From: Luteococcus peritonei
Lineage (GTDB): Bacteria > Actinomycetota > Actinomycetes > Propionibacteriales > Propionibacteriaceae
Reading direction: 5' to 3'
DNA length: 64,000 nt
NCBI RefSeq assembly: GCF_039526385.1
Contig: NZ_BAAAIX010000003.1
Span: 48,960-112,959, forward strand
The position numbers and the translations under genes are program-made. Of the stretch, positions 10,312 through 17,606 are shown one piece after another (the first letter of the stretch is position 1; each line of letters begins with the position of its first letter). The notes below the pieces were generated by a model. The model saw only the letters and a list, made by a program, of their open reading frames with translations, searched no databases and was not told where the DNA came from.

Positions 10312-11150
10312 TGTTCTCCCGCGGGATCGAACGCAAGACGCCCGAGCAGGTCATCGCCATGCGACGGCCCGGGCTGGTCGTCGCCCGGATCCTGGCCGAG
10401 CTGGAGACCATGGTGGCGCCCGGCGTCACCACCGGTGAGCTGGACGCCGCCGCGCGCGAGATGCTCGCCGAGATGGGGGCCACCAGCAACTTCCTGAACT
10501 ACGGAGCGGAATGGGGCTACCCGCCCTACCCGGGTGTGGCCTGCATCTCGGTCAACGAGGAGATCGTGCACGGCATCCCCGGCGAGCGCACCCTGGCCGA
10601 GGGAGACATCGTGAGCGTCGACTTCGGCGCCATCATCGACGGCTGGCACGGCGATGCCGCGCGCACCTTCGAGGTGGGGCAGGTCTCGCCCGAGGCGCAC
10701 CAGCTCAGCGTCGACACCCGTGAGTCGATGTGGGCCGGCATCGGCGCCGCACGGCTGGGCGGTCGGCTGAGCGACATCTCCCATGCGGTGGAGCAGTCGG
10801 TGCTGGGCACCGGCCGTGGCTACGGGATCGTGCGGGAGTACACCGGCCACGGCATCGGCACCGCGATGCACCAGCCGCCGGACGTGCCCAACTACGGCAA
10901 GCCGGGCAAGGGTCCCAAGATCACCGAAGGACTGGTGCTGGCCATCGAGCCGATGCTGGTGCTCGGCGACGAGGAGACCGCCACCCTGGAGGACGACTGG
11001 ACCGTGGTCACCCGCGACGGCTCCTGGGCCTCCCACTGGGAGAACACCATGACCGTGACCCCCAAGGGGCTCTGGGTGCTGACCGAGCTGGACGGCGGCG
11101 AGGCGGAGCTCACCGCCCGCGGCCTGCCCTTCGGTCCACTCGCCGACTGA
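10311..11150 (+). CDS. map: Methionine aminopeptidase type I
   Basis: 279 residues; its ATG shares one base with the adk stop. It removes the initiator Met from nascent proteins and uses a binuclear metal centre. The ligands are readable: Asp in SVDFGAIIDGWHGDAART, His in TGHGIGTAMHQPP, Glu in LAIEPM and Glu in WASHWENTM. The N terminus has the usual RKTPEQVIAMRRPGLVVARIL helix. It is the last gene of the secY operon and is followed by a strong hairpin. Confidence 0.95.
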   Translation: MFSRGIERKTPEQVIAMRRPGLVVARILAELETMVAPGVTTGELDAAAREMLAEMGATSNFLNYGAEWGYPPYPGVACISVNEEIVHGIPGERTLAEGDIVSVDFGAIIDGWHGDAARTFEVGQVSPEAHQLSVDTRESMWAGIGAARLGGRLSDISHAVEQSVLGTGRGYGIVREYTGHGIGTAMHQPPDVPNYGKPGKGPKITEGLVLAIEPMLVLGDEETATLEDDWTVVTRDGSWASHWENTMTVTPKGLWVLTELDGGEAELTARGLPFGPLAD

Positions 11151-11160
11151 GGACCACTTG

Positions 11161-11194
11161 GACGGCCCGAACCCTCACGGGGGTTCGGGCCGTC
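11161..11194 (+). terminator. Terminator of the secY-adk-map operon
   Basis: A perfect 14-bp stem (11161-11174 with 11181-11194, 6-nt loop) begins 10 bp after the map stop and is followed by GTTGTC. Confidence 0.8.
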
Positions 11195-11239
11195 GTTGTC
11201 CCGCTGGCCCGGCGCCGCGATGATTTGTGGCGGGGCTGG

Positions 11240-11269
11240 CTGACGGCAGGAAATTGCGTGCTGTTTACT
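11240..11269 (+). promoter_or_regulatory. fhs promoter, leaderless type
   Basis: CTGACG (11240-11245), an 18-nt spacer and TTTACT (11264-11269) end 6 nt before the ATG at 11276. Transcription would start at or next to the A of the start codon. Confidence 0.5.
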
Positions 11270-11275
11270 GGGGTC

Positions 11276-12982
11276 ATGCCTACGAATTCTCTGCCCTCCG
11301 ACCTGGAGATCGCTCGCGCAGCGCAGCTCGAGCCGATCGAGGACATCGCCGCGGCCGCCGGCATCGACGCCGCCCGCCTGGAGCACTACGGACGCCACGT
11401 GGCCAAGGTGGACCTGGCCGCCGTCGACGACCTGGCCGATCGTCCCGACGCCAGGTACGTCGTGGTCACCGCCCTGACCCCCACGCCGCTGGGGGAGGGC
11501 AAGACCACCACCGCGGTGGGGCTGGCCCAGGGTCTGGCGCAGCTCGGCAAGCGCTCGATGCTGGCCCTGCGCCAGCCCTCGATGGGCCCCACCTTCGGCG
11601 TCAAGGGCGGTGCCGCCGGTGCCGGCTACTCCCAGGTGGTACCGATGGAGACGCTGAACCTGCACCTGACCGGTGACTTCCACGCCATCACGGCGGCGCA
11701 CGACCTGCTCAGCGCCATGATCGACAACCACCTGCACCACGGCAACGAGCTGGGCATCAACCCCTGGTCCATCTCCTGGCGTCGGGTGGTGGACATCAAC
11801 GACCGTGCGCTGCGCAATGTCATCGTCGGCCTGGGCGCCAAGCTCGACGGCGTGCCGCGCCAGACCGGTTTCGACATCACCGCCGCCAGCGAGGTGGGCG
11901 TGATCCTGGCCCTGGCCACCGACCTGGCCGACCTGCGGGCGCGGCTGGGGCGGATCGTGGTGGGCTACACCTTCGAGGGGAGGCCGGTGACCGCCGAGGA
12001 CCTGAAGGCAGCCGGCGCGATGGCCGTCATCATGCGCGAGGCGATCAAGCCGAACCTGATGCAGACCATCGAGCACACCCCCGTGCTGATCCACGCCGGG
12101 CCCTTCGGCAACATCGCCACCGGCAACTCCTCGGTGATCGCGGACCGGGTGGGCATCAAGGCCTCCGACTACCTGCTCACCGAGGCCGGCTTCGGTGCCG
12201 ACATGGGCGCGGAGCGCTTCTTCAACGTGAAGTGCCGGGTCTCCGGACTGCGCCCCGACGCGGCGGTGCTGGTGACCACGGTGCGCGCGCTCAAGACCCA
12301 TTCCGGGCGTCACAAGGTGGTGGCCGGCAAGCCGCTGCCGCCCGAGATGCTGCAGGACAACCCCGAGGACGTGCGGGCCGGCGCCGCCAACCTCACCAAG
12401 CACATCGAGATCGTGCGCTCCTTCGGGGTGGCGCCGGTGGTGGCCATCAATGTCTTCCCCACCGACCACCCCGACGAGCTGGAGACCGTGCGCGAGATCG
12501 CCGAGGCGGCCGGGGCCCGGGTGGCGATGAGCACCCACGTCGCCGACGGTGGTCAAGGCGCCGTCGACCTGGCCCGGGTGCTGGTGGAGGCCTGCGAGGA
12601 CGAGACGGACTTCGCCTTCACCTATGCCGACGACGACTCGCTGGAGGAGAAGCTGCGCAAGGTGGCCACCCAGGTCTACGGCGCCGAGGGCATCGAGCTG
12701 TCCGCCCAGGCCCGCAAGGACCTGGCGCACTTCGAGGAGCTGGGCTTCGGCCAGCTGCCCGTGGTGATCGCCAAGACCCACCTGTCCATCTCGCACGACC
12801 CGACGCTGCGCGGGGCCCCCACCGGCTGGCGGCTGCCGGTGCGCGAGGTCCGGCTGGCCGCCGGCGCCGGCTATGTCTACGCCATCTGCGGCGAGATGCG
12901 CACCATGCCGGGGCTGGGCAAGCACCCCGCCGCCGAGCGGATCGACCTGGACGAGGACGGCCAGATCGTCGGCCTGTTCTGA
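11276..12982 (+). CDS. fhs: Formate-tetrahydrofolate ligase
   Basis: 568 residues from the ATG at 11276. It makes 10-formyl-THF from formate, THF and ATP, feeding one-carbon metabolism. The nucleotide site TPTPLGEGKTTTAVGLAQGL (about residues 68-88), the long conserved block RQPSMGPTFGVKGGAAGAGY and TEAGFGADMGAERFFNVKCR are typical. Length fits the family (about 555-570). No Shine-Dalgarno is placed correctly, but a -10 box ends 6 nt upstream, so the mRNA is probably leaderless. The gene is flanked by hairpin terminators and is monocistronic. It sits between map and infA, which are usually adjacent in actinobacteria. Confidence 0.96.
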   Translation: MPTNSLPSDLEIARAAQLEPIEDIAAAAGIDAARLEHYGRHVAKVDLAAVDDLADRPDARYVVVTALTPTPLGEGKTTTAVGLAQGLAQLGKRSMLALRQPSMGPTFGVKGGAAGAGYSQVVPMETLNLHLTGDFHAITAAHDLLSAMIDNHLHHGNELGINPWSISWRRVVDINDRALRNVIVGLGAKLDGVPRQTGFDITAASEVGVILALATDLADLRARLGRIVVGYTFEGRPVTAEDLKAAGAMAVIMREAIKPNLMQTIEHTPVLIHAGPFGNIATGNSSVIADRVGIKASDYLLTEAGFGADMGAERFFNVKCRVSGLRPDAAVLVTTVRALKTHSGRHKVVAGKPLPPEMLQDNPEDVRAGAANLTKHIEIVRSFGVAPVVAINVFPTDHPDELETVREIAEAAGARVAMSTHVADGGQGAVDLARVLVEACEDETDFAFTYADDDSLEEKLRKVATQVYGAEGIELSAQARKDLAHFEELGFGQLPVVIAKTHLSISHDPTLRGAPTGWRLPVREVRLAAGAGYVYAICGEMRTMPGLGKHPAAERIDLDEDGQIVGLF

Positions 12983-12990
12983 GCCCGGGC

Positions 12991-13031
12991 ACGACGACGC
13001 CCCCGCAGCCGGGCTGCGGGGGCGTCGTCGT
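12991..13031. terminator. Bidirectional terminator between fhs and the gpsA homologue
   Basis: A perfect 19-bp inverted repeat (12991-13009 with 13013-13031, 3-nt loop) lies between convergent genes. Confidence 0.85.
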
Positions 13032-13048
13032 TCAGCAGCGGGGCAGGC

Positions 13049-14128
13049 TCAGCGGCCGTCGCCGTGCTGGCCGAAGAAGGTCTTCCACGGCACGTCGACG
13101 GGCTTGTCCTCGCCGACCACCTCGTAGAGGTGGCGCAGCAGCGGGAACTGCTCGGGCGGGACCACGCCACGCTCGGTGAGCTTCTTCAGGGCCTCGCCCA
13201 CCACGACGATGCAGGTGGCCCCCTCCAGGGTGACGCCGGGCATCTGGGCCTTGGCCTCGCTGAAGGTCATGCCGGTGCCCACCAGGGTGCCGACCTTGAC
13301 ATTGCGGCCGCCCATCGAGGTGACGAAGCAGTCACCGATGCCGGCGATGCCCATCACGGTCTGCGGATCGCACTCCAGCAGCTGCAGCCACTCCTGCATC
13401 TCGATGGAGGCCTGGCCGAACAGGGCGGCGCCGTAGTTGTAGTTGACGTACAGCGGATCGGACTCGCCGCTCTCCTCGAGCATCCGGGTGAGGGTGCCGT
13501 GCATGAAGCCGGCGCCGAAGGCATAGCAGTTCTTGGTGGCGGCCATCAGCTCGATGCCGGTCAGGTCGGTATTGGTCCACACGTGGTAGAAGTCGGTCTC
13601 GAAGAGCTCCTTCCACATGTCCAGGGCCGCCTGGTCCTTGCCGGCGAAGGTGACACAGGTGTGGCGGTGCACGGCCACCTCACCGGCGATCGAGGGCCCG
13701 GCGATGGCCGACCAGGTGACCTGGTCGCGCACCTCCTCGGGCACCTGGCGCATCAGCACGTTGGGCAGGATGTCCAGGTTGCCCTGGTCATCGGCGCGCA
13801 TGCCCTTGGCGAGCGCGATGACGTGCATCCCCGGGCGCAGCAGGCCCGCGAGCTGCTCGCCGGCCCACTCCACGCCGAAGGAGTTCACGCCGCTCATCAC
13901 CAGGTCGACGCCCTCGAACGCCTCGGCGGCATCCTCCAGCTGGTAGGCGGTCGTGCCCTCGGGGACCTTGAGCTTCAGGTTCGGGTGGATGCCGGTCTTC
14001 TGGATCGAGTCGATGATCTCGCGGTCCAGGTGGGTGCCCACCAGCCGCACGGTGTGCCCGTTGTCTGCCAGAGGGGTGGCCAGCGCGGTGGCCATGATGC
14101 CGGAGCCGAGAACGACGAGAGTCGCCAT
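13049..14128 (-). CDS. gpsA: Glycerol-3-phosphate dehydrogenase-like protein (GpsA family)
   Basis: 359 residues from the ATG at 14128, with an AAAGGA ribosome-binding site at good spacing. The Rossmann dinucleotide motif is LGSGIMATALATPLADNGH. The family continues with ALAKGM, IAGPSIAGEVA, the active-site Lys segment MAATKNCYAFGAG, GIGDCFVTSMGGRN and TLEGATC. GpsA reduces dihydroxyacetone phosphate to sn-glycerol-3-phosphate for phospholipid synthesis. It is diverged from canonical GpsA (for example Met-Ala replaces the usual Gly-Thr after GxG), so it could be a paralogue. A low-GC inverted repeat lies upstream. Confidence 0.75.
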   Translation of the reverse strand: MATLVVLGSGIMATALATPLADNGHTVRLVGTHLDREIIDSIQKTGIHPNLKLKVPEGTTAYQLEDAAEAFEGVDLVMSGVNSFGVEWAGEQLAGLLRPGMHVIALAKGMRADDQGNLDILPNVLMRQVPEEVRDQVTWSAIAGPSIAGEVAVHRHTCVTFAGKDQAALDMWKELFETDFYHVWTNTDLTGIELMAATKNCYAFGAGFMHGTLTRMLEESGESDPLYVNYNYGAALFGQASIEMQEWLQLLECDPQTVMGIAGIGDCFVTSMGGRNVKVGTLVGTGMTFSEAKAQMPGVTLEGATCIVVVGEALKKLTERGVVPPEQFPLLRHLYEVVGEDKPVDVPWKTFFGQHGDGR

Positions 14129-14233
14129 GGAATGTCCTTTCGATGTGACGCGTCCTGGTCGGGCGACCTCGCCCGACAGCGTCCCTGCCCCCACCACGCT
14201 AGTCCGATCGGCGCCCCACGAACAGGGATCGCC

Positions 14234-14273
14234 GAGCAGGATTCCCATATTTTGTGTGAATTTTCCCCTGCTC
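14234..14273. repeat. Inverted repeat with AT-rich centre between gpsA and the DUF1707 gene
   Basis: GAGCAGG (14234-14240) and CCTGCTC (14267-14273) flank 26 bases that are strikingly AT-rich for this genome. This is a possible operator or promoter element for the divergent pair. Confidence 0.45.
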
Positions 14274-14325
14274 GACGATGTGGCCCGTCCCGGGCAGCAG
14301 GCTGGGTCAGGCGCTGGCTCGCGGC

Positions 14326-14331
14326 TACGCT
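14326..14331 (+). promoter_or_regulatory. Leaderless -10 box of the DUF1707 gene
   Basis: TACGCT lies 6 nt upstream of the GTG start at 14338. Confidence 0.5.
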
Positions 14332-14337
14332 GGAGGC

Positions 14338-14712
14338 GTGAGCAACCTGCCGATCTCCTCCAAGTACCGCAGCACGCCCGAGCGCCCCGTCGACGAGGCC
14401 GAGCGCGAGGACCTGACCAAGCGGCTCAACGAGGCCTTTGAGGCGGGAACCGTCAGCCAGGACGACTACCGCGCCCTGCTGGACCGGGTCTTCGCGGCCC
14501 GCAGCCTGGGTGAGCTGGTCCCCGTCGTGGAGCAGCTGCCGGCGAAGTCCACCCACGACCAGCCCGAGCTGGTGCGTCAGGAGGGTGACCTGCCGCCCGG
14601 TGAACTGCTGCCCGCCGGGATGAGCCAGGCCACCGCCAGCACGGTGATGAAGGCGATCAGCGGCGCCGGTGTGCTGGTCATCCTGCTGGCGGCGCTGATC
14701 CTGCTCTTCTGA
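14338..14712 (+). CDS. DUF1707 (SHOCT-like) membrane-anchored protein
   Basis: 124 residues from the GTG at 14338. Residues 15-65 match the actinobacterial DUF1707 pattern: acidic residues before an Arg-containing helix, then FEAGTVSQDDYRALLDRVFAARSLGELVPVVEQLP. This short helical domain is found at the N termini of many small actinobacterial membrane proteins; its role is unknown. A single hydrophobic helix (about residues 103-123, AGVLVILLAALILLF) ends the protein with almost nothing after it, so the DUF1707 part would face the cytosol. A TACGCT box ends 6 nt before the start. Confidence 0.75.
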   Translation: MSNLPISSKYRSTPERPVDEAEREDLTKRLNEAFEAGTVSQDDYRALLDRVFAARSLGELVPVVEQLPAKSTHDQPELVRQEGDLPPGELLPAGMSQATASTVMKAISGAGVLVILLAALILLF

Positions 14713-14736
14713 GCCGGCGGCTCACCGGCCTCGGGG

Positions 14737-15030
14737 TCAGTCCCGTCCGGCCAGGACGCCGATCACCGGGTTCCACTCGGCGACGTCGGTGCGGGCCACC
14801 AGCCCGAGCTGCTGGAAGGGGTCACCGGCCAGCAGGGCCCGCACCTGCTCCTCGCTCTCGGCCCGCAGCAGGATGAGCGCGGTGGCGGGGCTGGTGCCGA
14901 GCATCGGACCGGAGGCCACCAGCTGGTCACGGGCCGCCAGCTCGGAGAGGTAGGCGCGGTGCGCGGGGCGGTTCTCGTCCATGGCGACGGCGTCGTCGGC
15001 ATAGGTGTAGATGACTGCGTAGTAGGCCAT
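14737..15030 (-). CDS. YciI-family protein
   Basis: 97 residues from the ATG at 15030. The fold signature is the start MAYYAVIYTYADD, then RPAHRAYLSELAARDQLVASGPM, with the His-Asp pair of YciI-like proteins (here the R-P-A-H segment and ARDQ), and a C-terminal DPFQQLGLVARTDVAEWNPV. YCII domains have a ferredoxin-like fold with a possible His/Asp active site; the biological role is usually unknown. It is convergent with the DUF1707 gene and divergent from infA. A TAGGCT box 7 nt before the start indicates a leaderless message. Confidence 0.8.
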   Translation of the reverse strand: MAYYAVIYTYADDAVAMDENRPAHRAYLSELAARDQLVASGPMLGTSPATALILLRAESEEQVRALLAGDPFQQLGLVARTDVAEWNPVIGVLAGRD

Positions 15031-15037
15031 GGCGGTG

Positions 15038-15043
15038 AGCCTA
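15038..15043 (-). promoter_or_regulatory. Leaderless -10 box of the YciI gene
   Basis: On the minus strand TAGGCT ends 7 nt before the ATG at 15030. Confidence 0.5.
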
Positions 15044-15062
15044 GCGAGGCCCGCCAACTGAT

Positions 15063-15091
15063 TTGGCCGCTCTGGACTGCTGGCGTAGAGT
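15063..15091 (+). promoter_or_regulatory. infA operon promoter
   Basis: TTGGCC (15063-15068), a 17-nt spacer and TAGAGT (15086-15091) make a good sigma-70-type promoter. Transcription from about 15098 would leave a leader of roughly 95 nt before infA. Confidence 0.6.
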
Positions 15092-15194
15092 GGTGTGTCG
15101 GTCACCTGTGTCCCCGCACCCGCGGGGTTGCGCAGATGGTCGTTCGTGCCCTCGTCCGGACGGTCGGGGGAGCAGTCGAAGAGATTGAGAGTCC

Positions 15195-15416
15195 ATGGCC
15201 AAGAAAGAGGGAGCCCTCGAGCTTGAGGGAACCGTGGTCGAGTCCCTGCCCAACGCGATGTTCCGCGTCGAGCTGGTGAACGGTCACAAGGTACTCGCCA
15301 CGATCAGCGGCAAGATGCGGCAGCACTACATCCGCATCCTCCCGTCCGACCGAGTCGTCGTCGAGCTTTCTCCGTATGACCTGACTCGCGGACGCATCGT
15401 CTACCGCCACAAGTGA
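15195..15416 (+). CDS. infA: Translation initiation factor IF-1
   Basis: 73 residues, an S1-like OB fold that binds the A site of the 30S subunit during initiation. The sequence MAKKEGALELEGTVVESLPN, then FRVELVNGHKVLATISGKMR, and the end LTRGRIVYRHK are standard for IF-1, and the length is standard too. A GAGATTGAGA purine tract precedes the ATG. It opens the infA-rpmJ-rpsM-rpsK-rpsD-rpoA-rplQ group, behind a good TTGGCC/TAGAGT promoter. Confidence 0.97.
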   Translation: MAKKEGALELEGTVVESLPNAMFRVELVNGHKVLATISGKMRQHYIRILPSDRVVVELSPYDLTRGRIVYRHK

Positions 15417-15516
15417 TCCCTGGGGCCGGGCAACCGGTCCCGCAGCAGACACATCCACCACAGAACTGGGGACGGCCCTGTGCCCAACCGGTTCGCCGAT
15501 CGAAAGAGAAGCTCGA

Positions 15517-15630
15517 ATGAAGGTTCAGCCGAGCGTCAAGAAGATCTGCGACAAGTGCAAGGTGATTCGCCGGCACGGTCGCGTGATGGTGATCTGCGAC
15601 AACCCGCGCCACAAGCAGCGCCAGGGCTGA
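15517..15630 (+). CDS. rpmJ: 50S ribosomal protein L36
   Basis: 37 residues (MKVQPSVKKICDKCKVIRRH, ending NPRHKQRQG). It is the smallest large-subunit protein. The zinc-ribbon ligands are present as C-x2-C (CDKC), then Cys and His near the end (ICDNPRH), so this is the zinc-binding (C+) form. A GAAAGAGAAG ribosome-binding region precedes the ATG at 15517. It lies 100 bp after infA. Confidence 0.97.
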   Translation: MKVQPSVKKICDKCKVIRRHGRVMVICDNPRHKQRQG

Positions 15631-15955
15631 CCAGCCAGGCAGTGCTGCCCCTCCGTTGAGGGGCGACGGGCGGTGACTCGCAGAACATCGCAGGTGCACG
15701 GTCACCCGTCGGGCAACCGACGAGGCACCTGCCGGACAACTCAACAAACGTGAACGCAAGGCCGGAGATGAATACCGGTCGCACCCCTGGACGAAGGCCA
15801 GGGCCCCGACGGCAGCCAGCAGGCCGCCACAAGGCATCGGGGACGCGTCACGCCACACACCTTCGCGGCCCAGAGACCGAGCTCCACAACCCGCTGGAAA
15901 CGGGGGAGCGCCCCGCAAGGGGACCCGGGTCGACAGATTGAAAGGTAACCGCCTG
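15631..15955 (+). other. Structured non-coding gap between rpmJ and rpsM
   Basis: 325 bp with no convincing reading frame. Several stems are visible: 15647-15664 (7 bp, CGTT loop); a composite hairpin with outer stem 15691-15697/15725-15731 and inner stem 15707-15712/15717-15722 closed by a GCAA tetraloop; and 15911-15922 (CCCC, GCAA, GGGG). This could be a leader RNA for rpsM, with or without an internal promoter. Confidence 0.5.
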
Positions 15956-16330
15956 ATGGCACGCCTCATTGGTGTCGACCTCCCGCGCGAGAAGCGTCTG
16001 GAGGTCGCCCTGACCTACATCTTCGGCATCGGCAAGACCCGTGCCAAGGAGACCCTGGACGCCACTGGCATCAGTGGTGACATCCGTGTCCACACCCTCA
16101 CCGACGACCAGCTGGTCGCCCTGCGCGACCACATCGAGGCCAACTACGAGACCGAGGGTGACCTCCGTCGCGAGGTCGCTGCCGACATCCGTCGCAAGAT
16201 CGAGATCGGCACCTACCAGGGCCGTCGCCACCGCGCCGGGCTCCCGGTCCGCGGCCAGCGCACCCGCACCAACGCTCGTACCCGCAAGGGCAAGAAGAAG
16301 GCCGTCGCCGGCAAGAAGAAGGCGCGCTGA
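15956..16330 (+). CDS. rpsM: 30S ribosomal protein S13
   Basis: 124 residues from the ATG at 15956; an AAAGG ribosome-binding site lies about 10 nt upstream. S13 sits in the 30S head and contacts P-site tRNA and L5. MARLIGVDLPREKRLEVALTYIFGIG, the helix-two-turn-helix YQGRRHRAGLPVRGQRT and the Lys/Arg-rich tail are diagnostic. An in-frame upstream start would add MKGNRL, but it lacks conservation and sits before the ribosome-binding site. Confidence 0.97.
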   Translation: MARLIGVDLPREKRLEVALTYIFGIGKTRAKETLDATGISGDIRVHTLTDDQLVALRDHIEANYETEGDLRREVAADIRRKIEIGTYQGRRHRAGLPVRGQRTRTNARTRKGKKKAVAGKKKAR

Positions 16331-16377
16331 CCTCGCGGTTGGTGCAGACACGACAGATTCCAGGAGAGAACTGACAC

Positions 16378-16788
16378 ATGGCTACTGCAGGCCGTAAGGG
16401 CGCCGCCGCCAAGACCAAGGTGCGCCGCAAGGAAAAGAAGAATGTGGTTGCCGGCCAGGCCCACATCAAGAGCACGTTCAACAACACGATCATCGCCATC
16501 ACCGATCCCACCGGTGCTGTGATCTCGTGGGCCTCCGCCGGCACCGTCGGTTTCAAGGGCTCGCGCAAGTCGACCCCCTTCGCAGCGCAGATGGCGGCCG
16601 AGGCCGCCGGCCGTCGTGCGATGGACCACGGCATGAAGCGCGTGGACGTCTTCGTCAAGGGCCCCGGCTCCGGCCGTGAGACCGCCATCCGTTCGCTGGG
16701 AGCCATCGGGCTCGAGGTCGGCGCCATCGCCGATGTCACCCCCGTGCCCCACAACGGCTGCCGCCCGCCCAAGCGCCGTCGCGTCTGA
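16378..16788 (+). CDS. rpsK: 30S ribosomal protein S11
   Basis: 136 residues. S11 lies on the 30S platform near the mRNA exit. HIKSTFNNTIIAITD, WASAGTVGFKGSRKSTPFAAQ and the end TPVPHNGCRPPKRRRV are diagnostic. A basic N-terminal tail of about 20 residues is typical of actinobacteria. A GGAGAG ribosome-binding site precedes the start, and it lies 47 bp after rpsM. Confidence 0.97.
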   Translation: MATAGRKGAAAKTKVRRKEKKNVVAGQAHIKSTFNNTIIAITDPTGAVISWASAGTVGFKGSRKSTPFAAQMAAEAAGRRAMDHGMKRVDVFVKGPGSGRETAIRSLGAIGLEVGAIADVTPVPHNGCRPPKRRRV

Positions 16789-16819
16789 TCCCGAGAACAC
16801 AGAAAAGGACTGATCAACA

Positions 16820-17425
16820 ATGGCCCGTTACACCGGCCCCATGACCAAGAAGTCCCGTCGTTACGGGACCGACCTGGTCGGCAACGACAAGGCTTTCGAG
16901 AAGCGCCCCTACCCGCCGGGCGTGCACGGCCGCGGCCGTACCAAGGACAGCGAGTACTCGCTGCAGCTGCGTGAGAAGCAGAAGGCCCGCTTCGCCTATG
17001 GCGTGCTGGAGAAGCAGTTCCGCCGCTACTACGCCGAGGCCGACCGCGTCCCCGGCAAGACCGGCGACGCCCTGCTGCAGATCCTCGAGAGCCGTCTGGA
17101 CAATGTGATCTACCGCGCCGGCTTCGCGCAGACCCGCCGCCAGGCGCGTCAGCTCGTGGTGCACGGCCACTTCTTGGTCAACGGCCAGAAGGTGAACATC
17201 CCCAGCTTCCGCGTCAGCCAGTACGACGTCATCGACGTCAAGCCGAAGTCCATGGACCTGCACCCGCTGGTGGTGGCCCGTGAGACCCACGGCGAGCGCG
17301 AGGTTCCCGCCTGGATGGACGTGCGTCCCAACAAGATGCGCATCCTGATCCACCAGCTGCCCACCCGTGAGCAGATCGTCGTGGACGTCCAGGAGCAGAT
17401 GATCGTCGAGCTCTACTCCAAGTGA
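16820..17425 (+). CDS. rpsD: 30S ribosomal protein S4
   Basis: 201 residues. S4 is a primary 16S rRNA-binding protein and nucleates 30S body assembly. MARYTGPMTKKSRRYGTDLVGNDKAFEKRPYPPGVHG is the actinobacterial N terminus; the S4 RNA-binding domain follows (SRLDNVIYRAGFAQTRRQARQLVVHGHFLVNG). No zinc-finger cysteines are present, so this is the C- form. AAAAGGA precedes the ATG. In other bacteria S4 autoregulates its operon; the gap downstream of this gene holds three perfect hairpins. Confidence 0.97.
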   Translation: MARYTGPMTKKSRRYGTDLVGNDKAFEKRPYPPGVHGRGRTKDSEYSLQLREKQKARFAYGVLEKQFRRYYAEADRVPGKTGDALLQILESRLDNVIYRAGFAQTRRQARQLVVHGHFLVNGQKVNIPSFRVSQYDVIDVKPKSMDLHPLVVARETHGEREVPAWMDVRPNKMRILIHQLPTREQIVVDVQEQMIVELYSK

Positions 17426-17437
17426 GGTCCTGCGGCC

Positions 17438-17557
17438 CTGGGCCGCACCGGTAGCGGCCCAGCGCCACTGCCACCGTGCCTCACCCGGCCTGGTCGGGGC
17501 GCCCTGCGGGGCTCCCCGACCCGGCCCGTCCGGTGCCATCACATGTCGGTTGGCACC
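17438..17557 (+). promoter_or_regulatory. Hairpin-rich region between rpsD and rpoA
   Basis: Three perfect stems lie in the 181-nt gap: 17438-17446/17454-17462 (9 bp), 17492-17499/17514-17521 (8 bp, with a 4-bp inner stem) and 17532-17538/17551-17557 (7 bp). They could attenuate, process or regulate rpoA-rplQ expression. Confidence 0.5.
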
Positions 17558-17606
17558 AACACCCACCCTGGTCCTCAAATAGCGGGGGACCGAGAAAAGG
17601 AACACG

